Shown here: one piece after another, positions 27,734-36,438 of the stretch
How the letters are laid out: each line of letters opens with the position of its first letter
How positions within the stretch are numbered: the first letter of the stretch is position 1
Source of the DNA: Arthrobacter sp. MMS18-M83
Lineage (GTDB): Bacteria; Actinomycetota; Actinomycetes; Actinomycetales; Micrococcaceae
Direction of reading: 5' to 3'
Assembly: GCF_026683955.1 (NCBI RefSeq)
Contig: NZ_CP113343.1
Location: 3,100,001 to 3,164,000 of the forward strand
Length of the DNA stretch: 64,000 nt
Notes under the pieces: generated by a model
The model's database searches: none
What the model was told of the DNA's origin: nothing
Seen by the model: only the letters and a program-made list of their open reading frames with translations
Program-made: the position numbers and the translations under genes

Positions 27734-28363
27734 CTAGTCGGTCAGGAGGTGGAGCTGTGCCTTGGTATCCACGTCTGTTCCATCGGCGAGGTCGCTGCAG
27801 TCCACAACGTCCACCAGCCCCGGGTGGGCTTTGAGGAAACGGCGAGCTCCGGCGTCGCCCACGGCGGACTCGGCTGCCTCGGCGCGGAGGGCGGCGTCGA
27901 TGATCAAGGGATGGCCACGCCGCAGCTTTGCGGGTGCACTGCCGTTGATGGCGTCCTCCGCGTACCCTGCGGCCGTCACGCGGCCGGGTCGGTGAGCGGC
28001 CAGCAGCCTGGCGACGACGCCGGGAGTCAGGCCGGGCTGGTCTACCAATGCCACGAGGACGTTGTGGCCATGGGCAGCCGCTGCGATACCTGTCCGGAAT
28101 GAGCTGGCCATACCGGACGCCCACTCCGGATTGTCCACCACGAGGTATCCGTCCAGATCTGTGGTGCGGCGGACTTCCTCTGCTCCGGCACCGAGCACCA
28201 CCACTACCTCGTGGCATCCGCCGTCGAGCAACGCCTTGGCGAGTAATTCCACCAAAGTGCGGCCGCGGAAGGGCAGCAGTGCCTTGGGGCCGAGGCCCAG
28301 GCGGGTCCCTGCGCCGCCGGCCAACAGTACGCCGGCGGTGGGCGTGAGGCTGGTGTCATTCAT
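27734..28363 (-). CDS. MobA-like nucleotidyltransferase (molybdenum cofactor cytidylyl/guanylyl transfer)
   Basis: 209 residues from ATG at 28363. The nucleotide-binding start reads AGVLLAGGAGTRLGLGPKALLPFRG, with VVVVLGAGAEEV, WASGMASSFRTGI and ALVDQPGLTPGVVARLL (metal-binding Asp). This is the family that adds CMP or GMP to molybdopterin for molybdenum hydroxylases. It is convergent with the xdh operon and next to it, so it most likely completes the cofactor of that enzyme. A MobA-like sugar nucleotidyltransferase role cannot be excluded. Confidence 0.85.
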   Translation of the reverse strand: MNDTSLTPTAGVLLAGGAGTRLGLGPKALLPFRGRTLVELLAKALLDGGCHEVVVVLGAGAEEVRRTTDLDGYLVVDNPEWASGMASSFRTGIAAAAHGHNVLVALVDQPGLTPGVVARLLAAHRPGRVTAAGYAEDAINGSAPAKLRRGHPLIIDAALRAEAAESAVGDAGARRFLKAHPGLVDVVDCSDLADGTDVDTKAQLHLLTD

Positions 28364-28570
28364 GGGTTCACCATATACATGGTGGCCTTGGGGTCTTGAC
28401 ACGGGCCGGGCTCGTCCGTGGATGCTCGGGCACTGTTCCTTCGCGGTCGTCCGCAATTCGTCCGAAATCCCTGTCATGATCTGAAGTCGGGGTGCTCTTA
28501 ACCTTTGAAGCCCTTCTTTCAAGGGATCGAAGTGAACCTACCGACGGGTGCGCCTGTCTCAGGAGCCGCT

Positions 28571-29893
28571 GTGGGAAAGCATCATGAGTCTGGCCGGATC
28601 GTTGATCTGGTGCTCTCTGGAAAATTTGGCCGGGTCCTGTCGGCTTGCTTCCTGGCTGTCTTGGTGACGTTTGCTTTTGGCTTCCAGGGCCCGCGCCTGG
28701 GCGGGCCATCGGCCGGGGGATCGTTGGCCGCGGGCCAGGTGGAACCCGGCATGCTTCCCGCCGACGGCAGCACCTCCGGTGCGCCGGGGGCTGCGGTCCA
28801 AAGCCTGTCCTCGGCTCCTGTTCCTGCAGGTGAGAAGGCCACGGTGTCTTTTGAGCGCTCCCCGGTCCAGACCCTGGACAGGAACGGGGTCGGCAATCTC
28901 AACGTCGCGTCGAGTTCCCTTGACCGGCCTGCCGCCGGGAAACTCTACGCTCCGCTGGAGGTGCTGGTTCCGAGCTCTCCCTTCGGGTTGAGGATCGACC
29001 CTTTCACGGGCCTGCCCGGGGAGTTCCATTGGGGCCAGGATTTCGCCGCGGGCTGCGGCGCCCTCGTTTATGCGGCTGATTCCGGTGTGGTCCGCGCTGT
29101 GGGCTGGCATCCGTGGGGCGGCGGGAACCGGGTGGAGATCGATCATGGAAACGGGCTGGTCACCACGTACAACCATCTGCAGGGGGTCGCGGTGGCCAAG
29201 GGGCAGTCGGTCCGGGTGGGCGAGGTGATCGCCAGGGTGGGAACCACGGGGTCCTCGACGGGCTGTCACTTGCACTTTGAGACGATTCTCAACGGCGTCT
29301 ATGCCAACCCGATGAACTGGTCTTTCTTGCCGACCAGGCAGGTTGACCGGCTCGGGGACCTTGCCATGGTCAGTTACCGGCCGGGTTCTGTAACGGCGGC
29401 CTCGGCGGGGTCTGTGTGGTCCGTCCCCGGCAGGCCCCCCGAGGAGTTAGTGACCGGCGGGGTGCAGGAGGCGAAGGTCGTGCCGCCGGGCCCGTCTGCT
29501 ACGGCCACGGCGACCCCGACTGGGACACCCACCGGCAGTCCGACGGCGACGGCGACGCCGACGCCCAGCGTGACGCCGACGCCCAGCGTGACGCCGACAG
29601 CGACGCCGACCGGGTCACCCACCGCGACGCCGACAGCCAGCGTGACCCCAAAGCCCGGCGGGACGCCGACGCCGACGCCCACGCCCACCGTGACGCCGAC
29701 AGCGACGCCGACCGGGTCACCCACCGCGACGCCGACAGCCAGCGTGACCCCAAAGCCCGGCGGGACGCCGACGCCGACGGGCATATCCGGCACCTCGGGG
29801 ACAGGTGCCCTCGCGACCTGGTCGGGCGTTATGCCGGGCTGGCCGAGTTCGCCGGGGTCAGTGACACAGTCGCCGTCGCCGAAAGTCCAGTAG
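28571..29893 (+). CDS. M23-family (lysostaphin-type) metallopeptidase with Thr-Pro repeat tail
   Basis: 440 residues. GTG at 28571 is chosen because AGGAG lies five bases upstream and it opens a signal-anchor ([18 protein letters not shown]). The zinc peptidase domain spans about 125-270: HWGQDF (His153, Asp157) and CHLHFE (His233, His235). M23 enzymes cut peptidoglycan cross-bridges or act as inactive scaffolds; all ligands are present here. From about 315 to 430 the protein is a Thr-Pro-Ser repeat ([20 protein letters not shown]) that should be extended, likely cell-wall spanning and glycosylated. It is encoded by a 102-bp DNA repeat. Confidence 0.88.
   Translation: MGKHHESGRIVDLVLSGKFGRVLSACFLAVLVTFAFGFQGPRLGGPSAGGSLAAGQVEPGMLPADGSTSGAPGAAVQSLSSAPVPAGEKATVSFERSPVQTLDRNGVGNLNVASSSLDRPAAGKLYAPLEVLVPSSPFGLRIDPFTGLPGEFHWGQDFAAGCGALVYAADSGVVRAVGWHPWGGGNRVEIDHGNGLVTTYNHLQGVAVAKGQSVRVGEVIARVGTTGSSTGCHLHFETILNGVYANPMNWSFLPTRQVDRLGDLAMVSYRPGSVTAASAGSVWSVPGRPPEELVTGGVQEAKVVPPGPSATATATPTGTPTGSPTATATPTPSVTPTPSVTPTATPTGSPTATPTASVTPKPGGTPTPTPTPTVTPTATPTGSPTATPTASVTPKPGGTPTPTGISGTSGTGALATWSGVMPGWPSSPGSVTQSPSPKVQ
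29588..29778 (+). repeat. Tandem DNA repeat, 102-bp unit, 1.9 copies, within the M23 gene
   Basis: The segment starting GTGACGCCGACAGCGACGCC at 29588 recurs at 29690 almost without change until 29778. The unit is itself built from short ACGCCGAC repeats. It encodes the Thr-Pro tail and keeps the frame (102 = 34 codons), so copy number can vary without breaking the protein. Confidence 0.85.
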
Positions 29894-29931
29894 CCAGCCA
29901 CACGATCGGGGATGGCAGCAATCGACATCTT

Positions 29932-30366
29932 CTAGTGAGATTCCAAGGCGGTCTTGAGGTTGTGAAGTTGGGCGACTTCGGCCAGCATCGTCCGCGTGAT
30001 CGAGCGGTCGATGAGCTTCATGAGGCCTTTGGTCTTCAGGTCGAGTCCGAATTGAATTCTCGTGCCGTTCAGGACCTCGGCCAAATGAAAGACGCCAGCG
30101 GGGCGGGCGGGGCCGGCAATGACCTGGAATGCGAGGAGGGAGCCAGGTTCCGCGCGGGTGATTTCAAAGTCACCCTTGATTGGTCTGCCGCCTGGACCCG
30201 TGAGGGTCTGGCTGTAGATGGCTCCGACAGTTCCTGCGATCCCGCTTTCCAGGGCAATGCTTTGGATCCCATTCCTCCATTTGAGTTCGTTGAGCGGGTT
30301 GGCGATGAAGACGTAGACGTCACTGATCGGACGCTTAACGATGATCGTGTTCTCGGCGTGAGCCAC
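29932..30366 (-). CDS. SRPBCC/START-like small protein
   Basis: 144 residues from a GTG preceded by AAAGG. The fold is recognisable from NTIIVKRPISDVYVFIANPLNELKW at the start, the central GPGGRPIKGDFEITRAEPGSLLAF and the C-terminal helix (LMKLIDRSITRTMLAEVAQLHNLKTALE). SRPBCC proteins bind hydrophobic ligands in a cavity and include polyketide cyclases and stress proteins; this one has no assigned ligand. It is alone, and one of the three candidate small-RNA elements lies directly upstream on the same strand, ending about 80 bases before its start. Confidence 0.8.
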   Translation of the reverse strand: MAHAENTIIVKRPISDVYVFIANPLNELKWRNGIQSIALESGIAGTVGAIYSQTLTGPGGRPIKGDFEITRAEPGSLLAFQVIAGPARPAGVFHLAEVLNGTRIQFGLDLKTKGLMKLIDRSITRTMLAEVAQLHNLKTALESH

Positions 30367-30444
30367 GGGAGACCTTTCGTCCTTCGGGCTAAGTCTCTCT
30401 GAAAGAGCGGATGGGGCCCTGGAGCTGGTGTTTGAAAAAATGGT

Positions 30445-30665
30445 GTTGTAAAGAGGCGTGCGGCCGGGGTCTCAGATCCGACCGCACGCCTTGCGGGGAT
30501 CCGTGGATCCCTGCGCATGCCCCGTGTGGTCGGATAAGCATGGGGTCCCCGACCGCCGTGGCACGGCCTGACACGCGCTCCACGGAGGACGGCTCCGTGG
30601 CGGAGCCCTAACAGGCCAGAGGCGCATTTCACACTTCTCTCGCATGCCAGGCACTATGTATGTGT
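30445..30665 (-). ncRNA. Candidate structured small RNA, element 1 of 3
   Basis: On the minus strand the element starts with GTGCCTGGCATGCGAGAG and GTGTGAAATGCG, runs through several hairpins (GGCTCCG/CGGAGCC, GGGATCC/GGATCCC) and ends with a GC-rich hairpin (GGCGTGCGG...CCGCACGCC, loop containing CTGAGAC) followed by TCTTTAC. The same order of blocks is found at 31776 and 44567. No protein frame is supported here. Confidence 0.45.
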
Positions 30666-30666
30666 C

Positions 30667-31254
30667 TTGAGTGCCCGAAACATGTCGCCAACCTGGCAAG
30701 ACAAATTCCGGAGCCGCTAGGAGCCGATAGCTGCCTTTCCATGGGCAACTTAGACGTAATGAGCGCAGTCTTCTGTTTCAGGGTCGGACCACGAATGACC
30801 GGTGCTCGCCGCTAGACCAATGTCAGCGTTCCTCAAGATCGGTCTGAGCGCCCGGGGCGCCTGCAGGTCTGGAATGTCGTCTGGCCAGTTGATCCGGAGG
30901 TCGCGTGGACCTTGGTCAACCGCCGTGAAGACGAAGACTGGTTCTGCACGATCGCCCGCAAGTCGGTCGAATCATCGGCGACACGATTTCCAAAGTCTCG
31001 CTACTAAGCAAGTGGCGCACCTTCTCGGGTCTGCCGGTCACTGGTTTGCATGAAAGGAATTGAGAATGCCTAGTCAAATGGCACGACGCCGTTTTGCGTC
31101 CGGGCCAACATCACCGGGGGCGCGCAGTGGCAAGTAAGCGGCAAAAGCCCCTACAGCGCCACCAACATCGGCTGACCTGGAAATGATCGGACGCCATCGA
31201 GCCGCCCCCTGGATCACAGGGAAGAATAAGACCAGCGAACAAGGGAGTACCAAA
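30667..31254. other. Intergenic region with a possible gene remnant
   Basis: A frame open from 30816 to TAA at 31005 reads like protein in its middle (LQVWNVVWPVDPEVAW, then TLVNRREDEDWFCTIARKS) but has no start codon, so it may be a decayed gene. Nothing else could be supported between the small-RNA-like element and the DUF1508 gene. Confidence 0.3.
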
Positions 31255-31464
31255 ATGGCCGCAAGATTCAATCTCCACTTTGACGCGGATGCCCGCGTGA
31301 GATTCCAACTTGTCACCGAAAGTGGAGATGAATTGCTCACCTCCAATGCTTTTGAGGACGAAGATGCGGCAATAGCAGGGATCTGGACTGTGCGCGAGGC
31401 CGCGGCCAACGGGCGCATCGTTGATCTCACAGAATTGGCGCCCGAAAACCACATCGCCAGCTAA
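31255..31464 (+). CDS. DUF1508 (YegP-like) small protein
   Basis: 69 residues. ATG at 31255 with AAGGGAG upstream. The single domain reads FNLHFDADARVRFQLVTESG, then LLTSNAFEDEDAAIAGIWTVREAAANGRIVDLT, the DUF1508 pattern (strand, FxL, 'G.vl..S..f.....a..gI..v'). These small cytoplasmic proteins are widespread and of unknown function, often stress-induced. A second copy lies at 56545. No operon partner is evident. Confidence 0.8.
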   Translation: MAARFNLHFDADARVRFQLVTESGDELLTSNAFEDEDAAIAGIWTVREAAANGRIVDLTELAPENHIAS

Positions 31465-31775
31465 GAACATTGCTCCTCCTATCCGCCGTCTAGACCTTTG
31501 CCTTCGCTTTCCCCGATGCGAATATTCCATTGGAGACATTGAACCCGTAGGGATACCGCCGCGCCACGTCGCGAAGCACGTTTGGCGGACATCACGAGGT
31601 GTGACGGGAGACGGAGCACGTCTTGGTGATTAGGAGCGTTTCGCCGCGACGGAATTGTCCGTCTGGTTTCCTTTTCAGGTCCCTCGCAGGGACCGGGCTC
31701 CGGTGATGGTTAGAGGTACGGGCGAATTTCGTCCGCGGAACTGACGCAGGGTGCCGAAAGATTTCCTGGGCCGTT

Positions 31776-32005
31776 GTGACACGATCCGGATCCTTTTGAC
31801 ACTTAGTAGGTGTCTGGCACGCGAGGCAAAGTTCTCCGCAGTCCTGTAGGGGGATTGCTGCGGCGGACCTCCCAGAGTGCATGCCAGGCCTTGGTCCGGC
31901 GGTGAGGGCTCCAGCGTCTCGATCCGTCAGGCCATGTTTGCCGGCACAGCGACCCGGCATCGCGGGCGGCTGGGACTGAGACTCCCGGCCGCCCGTTTCC
32001 CGTCA
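31776..32005 (+). ncRNA. Candidate structured small RNA, element 2 of 3
   Basis: Opens with GACACGATCCGGATCC, then ACTTAGTAGGTGTCTGGCAC, an inner hairpin (CCGCAG/CTGCGG near 31837-31863), and ends with the hairpin GGGCGGCTGGGA / TCCCGGCCGCCC around CTGAGAC and then GTTTCCCGTC. Block order and spacing match the elements at 30445 and 44567. The rest of the 31465-32250 gap holds an operator pair at 32163 and no supported gene. Confidence 0.5.
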
Positions 32006-32162
32006 AAAAGGAGTGAACACTCCAGAGGATTCCGGAACGTGCCGGCAGGCAGGATCCACTTTCCCGTGGCTCCAGCGGTGGGCGATTGGGGAGAGCGGTC
32101 ACATTCGGCGAAAAGGGCTTGGCTCTTGACCTGGGCGTTGCCGGAAAGTAATCTAACCCACA

Positions 32163-32198
32163 TTCCTCATTGCGGATATATTATTCCACATTGCGGAA
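32163..32198. promoter_or_regulatory. Candidate IclR-type tandem operator (motif 1) before the MFS pseudogene
   Basis: TTCCTCATTGCGGAT at 32163 and TTCCACATTGCGGAA at 32184, exactly 21 bp apart; these are among the cleanest palindromic copies of the motif. They precede the broken MFS permease by about 55 bases. Confidence 0.6.
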
Positions 32199-32251
32199 TT
32201 TAGCGAACCGGCCATAAAAAAGTTAGTCGGACGATCCATCGATATTGGAGC

Positions 32252-33609
32252 ATCATCGAAACGCACTCCACCGCTCAGCTGCCCTCGACCTTCGAGGAAA
32301 GAAGCCGTACGTTCAGGCGTATTGTTTTCCGGTTCATCCCGTTCCTTACCCTGGTCTGGTTCTTCGCGTGGATCGATCGGGTCAACATCGGCTTTGCCAA
32401 GTTGACCATGGTGGATGACCTGCACTGGACTGAGGTTGTTACGGGGCGGGTGCCGGCATCTTCTTCCTCGGGTACTTCTTCTTTGAAGTCCCCAGCAACC
32501 TCCTGCTCCAGAAGATCGGAGCACCCAAGACAATCATGCGCATCGCGTTGGGTTGGGGAGTTGTCTCGATCCTATTGGCCTTCGTCCGGGAGGAGTGGCA
32601 GTTTTACGCCCTCCGATTCCTTCAAGGAGCATTCGAAGCCGGACTCCAGCCCGGCGTCATACTCTTCCTGACCTTCTGGCTCCCCGCCCACCGCCGCGGC
32701 AAAGCCATGGCAATTTTCATGTCGGCCTCTGCGATGTCGCTGATGATCGGCTCCCCTATGGCCGGATTCATCATGGACAGCCTCAACGGCGTCCTTGATT
32801 TGGCTGGCTGGCAGTGGCTGTTCATCGTTGAAGGCATCCCTTCCGTAGTCGTGGGTTTCGCCGCCGTCTTCATCCTGACCAACAAACCGATCAACGCCAA
32901 ATGGCTTTCCACCCAAGAGAAGGAGCACGTCGCCTTCGAACTAGCCGTCGAGAACACGACACTGGGCGACCGGGACCACAGCTTCTGGTCCTCCCTGTGC
33001 AAAGCCAGCACCTGGGTGCTGATCCTGACCTTCTTCTGCATTGTCGCCGGTGACGCCACATTGACGTTCTACGGCCCCAGCCTCGTAAAGCCGTCGGCAT
33101 TACCGATATCACCACCCTGGGCTGGGTCCTGTCCGCCATCTACGCCTGCGGCTGGCTTGGCATGATCGGCAACGGCTGGCTCTCGGACCGCAACCACGAA
33201 TCCCGATGGCACACGGCTGTGGCCGCAGGGGTCGGCGCGACTGGGCTGGTGCTGGCGGCCGTTTTCCTGAACCAGGGCAGCGCCCCCGGCGTGCCTCTCC
33301 TTGGCACTGTCAGCAGCCGGCACCATGGGCGCCATCCCCGTGTTTTGGAACCTCCCAGCCCGCTTAATGTCAGGCACAGCCCTCGTGGCCGGTCTCGCGG
33401 TCATCAACTCCATTGCCAACCTCGCCGGATACCTCGCTCCCCAGGTCCTCGGCGGCATCAAAGCCTCCACCGGAGACTACACAGGGGGCCTCTATCTAAT
33501 CGCTGTCGTCGAATTCATGGCCGTCGGCCTGGTCCTGCTGTTCATCAAGAGACAGCAGAAGGTCAGGTTTGAAGATTCAAAGGATCAGGACCTGACCAGG
33601 ATTCGATAG
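32252..33609 (+). pseudogene. MFS permease of the anion:cation symporter type, broken by several frame breaks
   Basis: Four reading frames join into one 12-helix permease: RRIVFRFIPFLTLVWFFAW..RVNIGFAKLTM, then FFLGYFFFEVPSNLLLQKIGA, LQGAFEAGLQPGVILFLTFWLP, and later LSAAGTMGAIPVFWNLPA. This is the pattern of the ACS family (tartrate, phthalate, allantoate and hydroxyphenylacetate permeases). Frame breaks lie near 32440 (one T missing), 33087-33089 (one A missing) and about 33295 (one base extra). No start codon is seen in frame, so the gene is probably inactive. A motif-1 operator pair upstream suggests it once transported a substrate of the glyoxylate/allantoin regulon. Confidence 0.8.
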
Positions 33610-33782
33610 CGGCAGCATGACACGGGAAGCGAGGTCAGGGACCCCGATCTCGGCGTGGTTCGCGGGGGACGGTCTGACAACCGAAGTCTGGCCCGGGAGT
33701 TGCGGCCCTGCGGCCGCAGATCCGATGGAATGCCAAAGACCTCTTCCTTTCGGGCGGGCCCTGAACATTCCGTGACCCGTTC

Positions 33783-34571
33783 TTATAGAACCGGCCCATC
33801 CTGACCGGGTCCGGACAGACCTGCGTCGAATCGTGCAGGGACTTCGAAGAGCGCGCTAATATCGCCGGCTGTTTCCCGGGGCAGCGTGCCTTTGAGGAAG
33901 GTGATGGCCGGGCCGAGACCCGGGGTGACGGCGGTGCCGCCGACCATGGCCGTGAAGTTGGGTTCTCCCGCCGTGCCGGTGACCCGCAGGTGCGCTCCCT
34001 CTCTGAGGCCCAGGACCGGGACATCGTTTTCTTCGAGGAATTCGCTGAGCCTGGTTTCGCGGGTTTCCCCGGCATGGGTGCTGCCGGGGACCGCGTCCAG
34101 GTAGTGCGGGTTGATCTGGAACGGTACGAGGCCCAGGGTCGAGAAGCTTGGGGGTTCGACGATGGGCATGTCGTTGGTGGTGCGCAGCGTCGGAGAAGCG
34201 ATGTTCGTTCCGGCGCTTGCTCCCATGTACCTGGTCCCGGACAGGGCCGCGGTCCGCAGGGGATCCATTAGTCCCTGCCGGTGCAGCTGTGAGACGAGCC
34301 GGAAGGTATTGCCTCCTCCCACAAAGACAGCATGGGCCTCGGCCAACTCGTACTCGGGCGAGTCGAACGTGTGCAGCCCGCGGGTACTCATGCCGTGGGC
34401 AGCCAGCGCTTCAGCTACTTTCGCGGTGTAGGTGTCGTGGTCCTGAAGGGCGTAGGGCACAAAGATGACTTCGGTGACCCCTTCCAGGAATTGTGCGACC
34501 TCGTCGCGAGCGTGGTCGAGGTAGCTCCTGTTGGCGTTGGTCGAGTTGGAAAACAGCAGAAGATCGAGCAT
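33783..34571 (-). CDS. pepE: Peptidase E (alpha-aspartyl dipeptidase, family S51)
   Basis: 262 residues. The S51 nucleophile motif is present in MGASAGTNIASPT (Ser in GASAG), with VFVGGGNTFRLVSQL upstream and INPHYLDAVPGSTHAGETRETRL containing the catalytic His. The enzyme hydrolyses dipeptides with N-terminal aspartate in the cytoplasm. It starts four bases from the iclR gene (34576) on the same strand, so it is probably translated with it. The neighbouring OPT transporter could bring in its dipeptide substrate. It is somewhat longer at the C-terminus than E. coli PepE. Confidence 0.88.
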   Translation of the reverse strand: MLDLLLFSNSTNANRSYLDHARDEVAQFLEGVTEVIFVPYALQDHDTYTAKVAEALAAHGMSTRGLHTFDSPEYELAEAHAVFVGGGNTFRLVSQLHRQGLMDPLRTAALSGTRYMGASAGTNIASPTLRTTNDMPIVEPPSFSTLGLVPFQINPHYLDAVPGSTHAGETRETRLSEFLEENDVPVLGLREGAHLRVTGTAGEPNFTAMVGGTAVTPGLGPAITFLKGTLPRETAGDISALFEVPARFDAGLSGPGQDGPVL

Positions 34572-34575
34572 GTGT

Positions 34576-35442
34576 TCAAGCTTTCGTTCGTGACCGGGTT
34601 TGGTTGGACAGGCTCTTGCCGTGGCGCCAGTTCCGTTGGGGTGCGGCCGTCTTGTTGGACAATAAGTCGGAGAGTTCCTGGGCTGCTGCCAGAAGTTGGG
34701 GCAGGAAGTCCATCAGGTCTGTGCCGTCCTGTTGGACCTTGCTTTCGGAGATGGACAAGGAACCCACCGGGCGATGCCCCAGAAGCACCGGAACGGCCAG
34801 TGCCCTGGTGGAGGGGTCATATTCACCTTGGGAGAAGGCGTAGCCGTCGGTGACTGTTTGATCAAACAGCGCTTCGAGGCGCTGCTCATCGACCTCGGTG
34901 TGTTCGGAGTATCTTGGGTGCGGCCTGCCTTGGAGCAGGTTCCGTCGCTCGGCGGGACTGAGGAACGCGAAATATGACCTCGAGGTGGCCCCGGCATGGG
35001 CCGGGTACAGGTCTCCGATCAGGGGGTTGGCCCGGAGGGGGCCGTGGAGACCGTCGATGGCTGCGATGCACCTGACGTAGGCCCCGTCGGGGATGGCGAA
35101 CAACGTGGTCTTGGTGGTTTCCTGTGAAAGCCTGGTGAGGACGGTGTCGGCAAGCCGTGCCAGGCCCCCGGTTCGTTCCCACAGGGAAGCCATCCTCCAC
35201 ATGGCAGGCCCCAGACTGTATCGGCGGGTCCACGAGTCGGCGCGGAGAAACCCCTGGGCCGCGAGGGAGGCCAGGAGCCGCTGGGCGGAGGACTTGGTCA
35301 GTCCGAAGGTCTCGGCAAGTTCAAGAACTCCCCAGTCCGTGCGGAACTCATTGAAGGACAAGAGGATCCCCAGGGCGCGGTCAACAGTCTGGAGCGGGGA
35401 CTGCGCATCGGCGCCTGGAAGGGGTTGCGGGGACGATGTCAT
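34576..35442 (-). CDS. IclR-family regulator of the AroM/DUF1177/OPT cluster
   Basis: 288 residues if started at the ATG at 35442; a more upstream ATG at 35496 would add 18 residues and neither has a strong ribosome site. The winged helix reads SPLQTVDRALGILLSFNEF..VLELAETFGLTKSSAQRLLASL. The effector domain has LADTVLTRLSQETTKTTLF, AHAGATSRSYFAFL and GYAFSQGEYDPSTRALAVPVL. It is divergent from the AroM-family gene and in an operon with pepE. Two palindromes with a 21-bp spacing lie in the divergent promoter and differ from the motif-1 sites, consistent with a separate regulon. Confidence 0.85.
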   Translation of the reverse strand: MTSSPQPLPGADAQSPLQTVDRALGILLSFNEFRTDWGVLELAETFGLTKSSAQRLLASLAAQGFLRADSWTRRYSLGPAMWRMASLWERTGGLARLADTVLTRLSQETTKTTLFAIPDGAYVRCIAAIDGLHGPLRANPLIGDLYPAHAGATSRSYFAFLSPAERRNLLQGRPHPRYSEHTEVDEQRLEALFDQTVTDGYAFSQGEYDPSTRALAVPVLLGHRPVGSLSISESKVQQDGTDLMDFLPQLLAAAQELSDLLSNKTAAPQRNWRHGKSLSNQTRSRTKA

Positions 35443-35494
35443 GGGAAAAGCATAGGGGCCACCGGAGCCGAAAACGGCAAATTCCCGAATTTCC

Positions 35495-35530
35495 ATCCCA
35501 AAGATAGATTCTACCTCCCAAATAGTGGGA
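35495..35530. promoter_or_regulatory. Candidate IclR-type tandem operator (motif 2)
   Basis: ATCCCAAAGATAGAT at 35495 and the palindrome TCCCAAATAGTGGGA at 35516, exactly 21 bp apart, between the divergent iclR and AroM-family genes. The sequence differs from motif 1 but the arrangement is the same, as expected for another IclR tetramer. Confidence 0.6.
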
Positions 35531-35636
35531 ATTGATTGTTTATGGTGAGCATCCCGTGGGCTAATTGAGGCAGTCCAAAATGTCGGGCAGATCACAGCCG
35601 GCAGCAAGCTACGGCGGGCGCCGGGAAAGGATTCAG

Positions 35637-36353
35637 ATGAACGACGTACCACCACCTGCGGCCCCGGCCCGCACCGCACGGACCCTGGGCGTCATCACCA
35701 TCGGGCAGACGCCGCGGACGGACCTCACCCCGGAACTCGCGGACCTTCTTCCTGGTGTGTGCATCGCTGAACGAGGCGCATTGGACGGGCTCTCGGCGTC
35801 GGAAATCGCCGAACTTGCTCCGGTATCCGGAGACCATGTCATGACGACGCGTCTGCGGGACGGGACGGCCGCCGTCGTCGGCCAGGAAGCTCTGGTGAGA
35901 CGGGTCCAGGTGGCCATCCTGGACCTGCAGGGCGAAGTCGACGTGCTCCTGCTGGCATGCACAGGGACTTTCCCAGAGTTCATCCACCACAAACCACTGA
36001 TTGAACCGGACCACGTCCTGGCCCACGTGCTGGCCGCCGTCGCCTCGCCGACCCGCTGTGTCGGCATCATCTGTCCTCTGGCCGAACAGGAGGAGGACGC
36101 GAAGGCCAAATACCGGGCCCTGCTGCCCGGGACGGTGGCACTCTCAACGGCGGCAGCCACCCCTTATTCCACGGACGTGGCATCCCTGGGGGTAGCCGCC
36201 AAACAACTCAGAGCCGACGGCGCCGAGATCATCGTTCTGGACTGCATCGGCTACACGGCACGGATGCGCTCCCTGGTCGTCGAAGCCAGCGGCCTGCCAG
36301 TGCTGCTGGCACGATCCGTCGCTGCACGCATCGCCGCTGAGCTGCTCGGCTAA
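35637..36353 (+). CDS. AroM-family protein
   Basis: 238 residues from ATG at 35637, with GGGAAAGGA upstream. The N-terminal LGVITIGQTPRTDLTPELADLL is the AroM signature; VDVLLLACTGTFPEF and IIVLDCIGYTARMR hold the two cysteines at the positions used in the Asp/Glu/hydantoin racemase superfamily. AroM's biochemical function is unknown; the two Cys suggest racemase- or isomerase-like chemistry. It begins an operon with DUF1177 and an OPT transporter. Confidence 0.82.
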   Translation: MNDVPPPAAPARTARTLGVITIGQTPRTDLTPELADLLPGVCIAERGALDGLSASEIAELAPVSGDHVMTTRLRDGTAAVVGQEALVRRVQVAILDLQGEVDVLLLACTGTFPEFIHHKPLIEPDHVLAHVLAAVASPTRCVGIICPLAEQEEDAKAKYRALLPGTVALSTAAATPYSTDVASLGVAAKQLRADGAEIIVLDCIGYTARMRSLVVEASGLPVLLARSVAARIAAELLG

Positions 36354-36375
36354 CCCAACCCAAAGAACCAGACAC

Positions 36376-36396
36376 GGCGCCGGTGACCCCGGCGCC
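36376..36396 (+). terminator. Short GC hairpin between the AroM and DUF1177 genes
   Basis: GGCGCCGG and CCGGCGCC around a five-base loop; no U-tract follows. It may tune expression within the operon rather than end it. Confidence 0.35.
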
Positions 36397-36438
36397 GCAA
36401 TGAAACCTGCATTGACCCATAAAAAAGGAGCAAAAACA

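Noticed and set aside
29505..29790. Short regular repeats resembling a CRISPR array
   Set aside because: They are in frame within the M23 peptidase gene, encode Thr-Pro repeats and have no unique spacers.
30816..31007. Protein-like frame without a start codon
   Set aside because: No ATG, GTG or TTG in frame and no recognisable family; kept only as a possible remnant.
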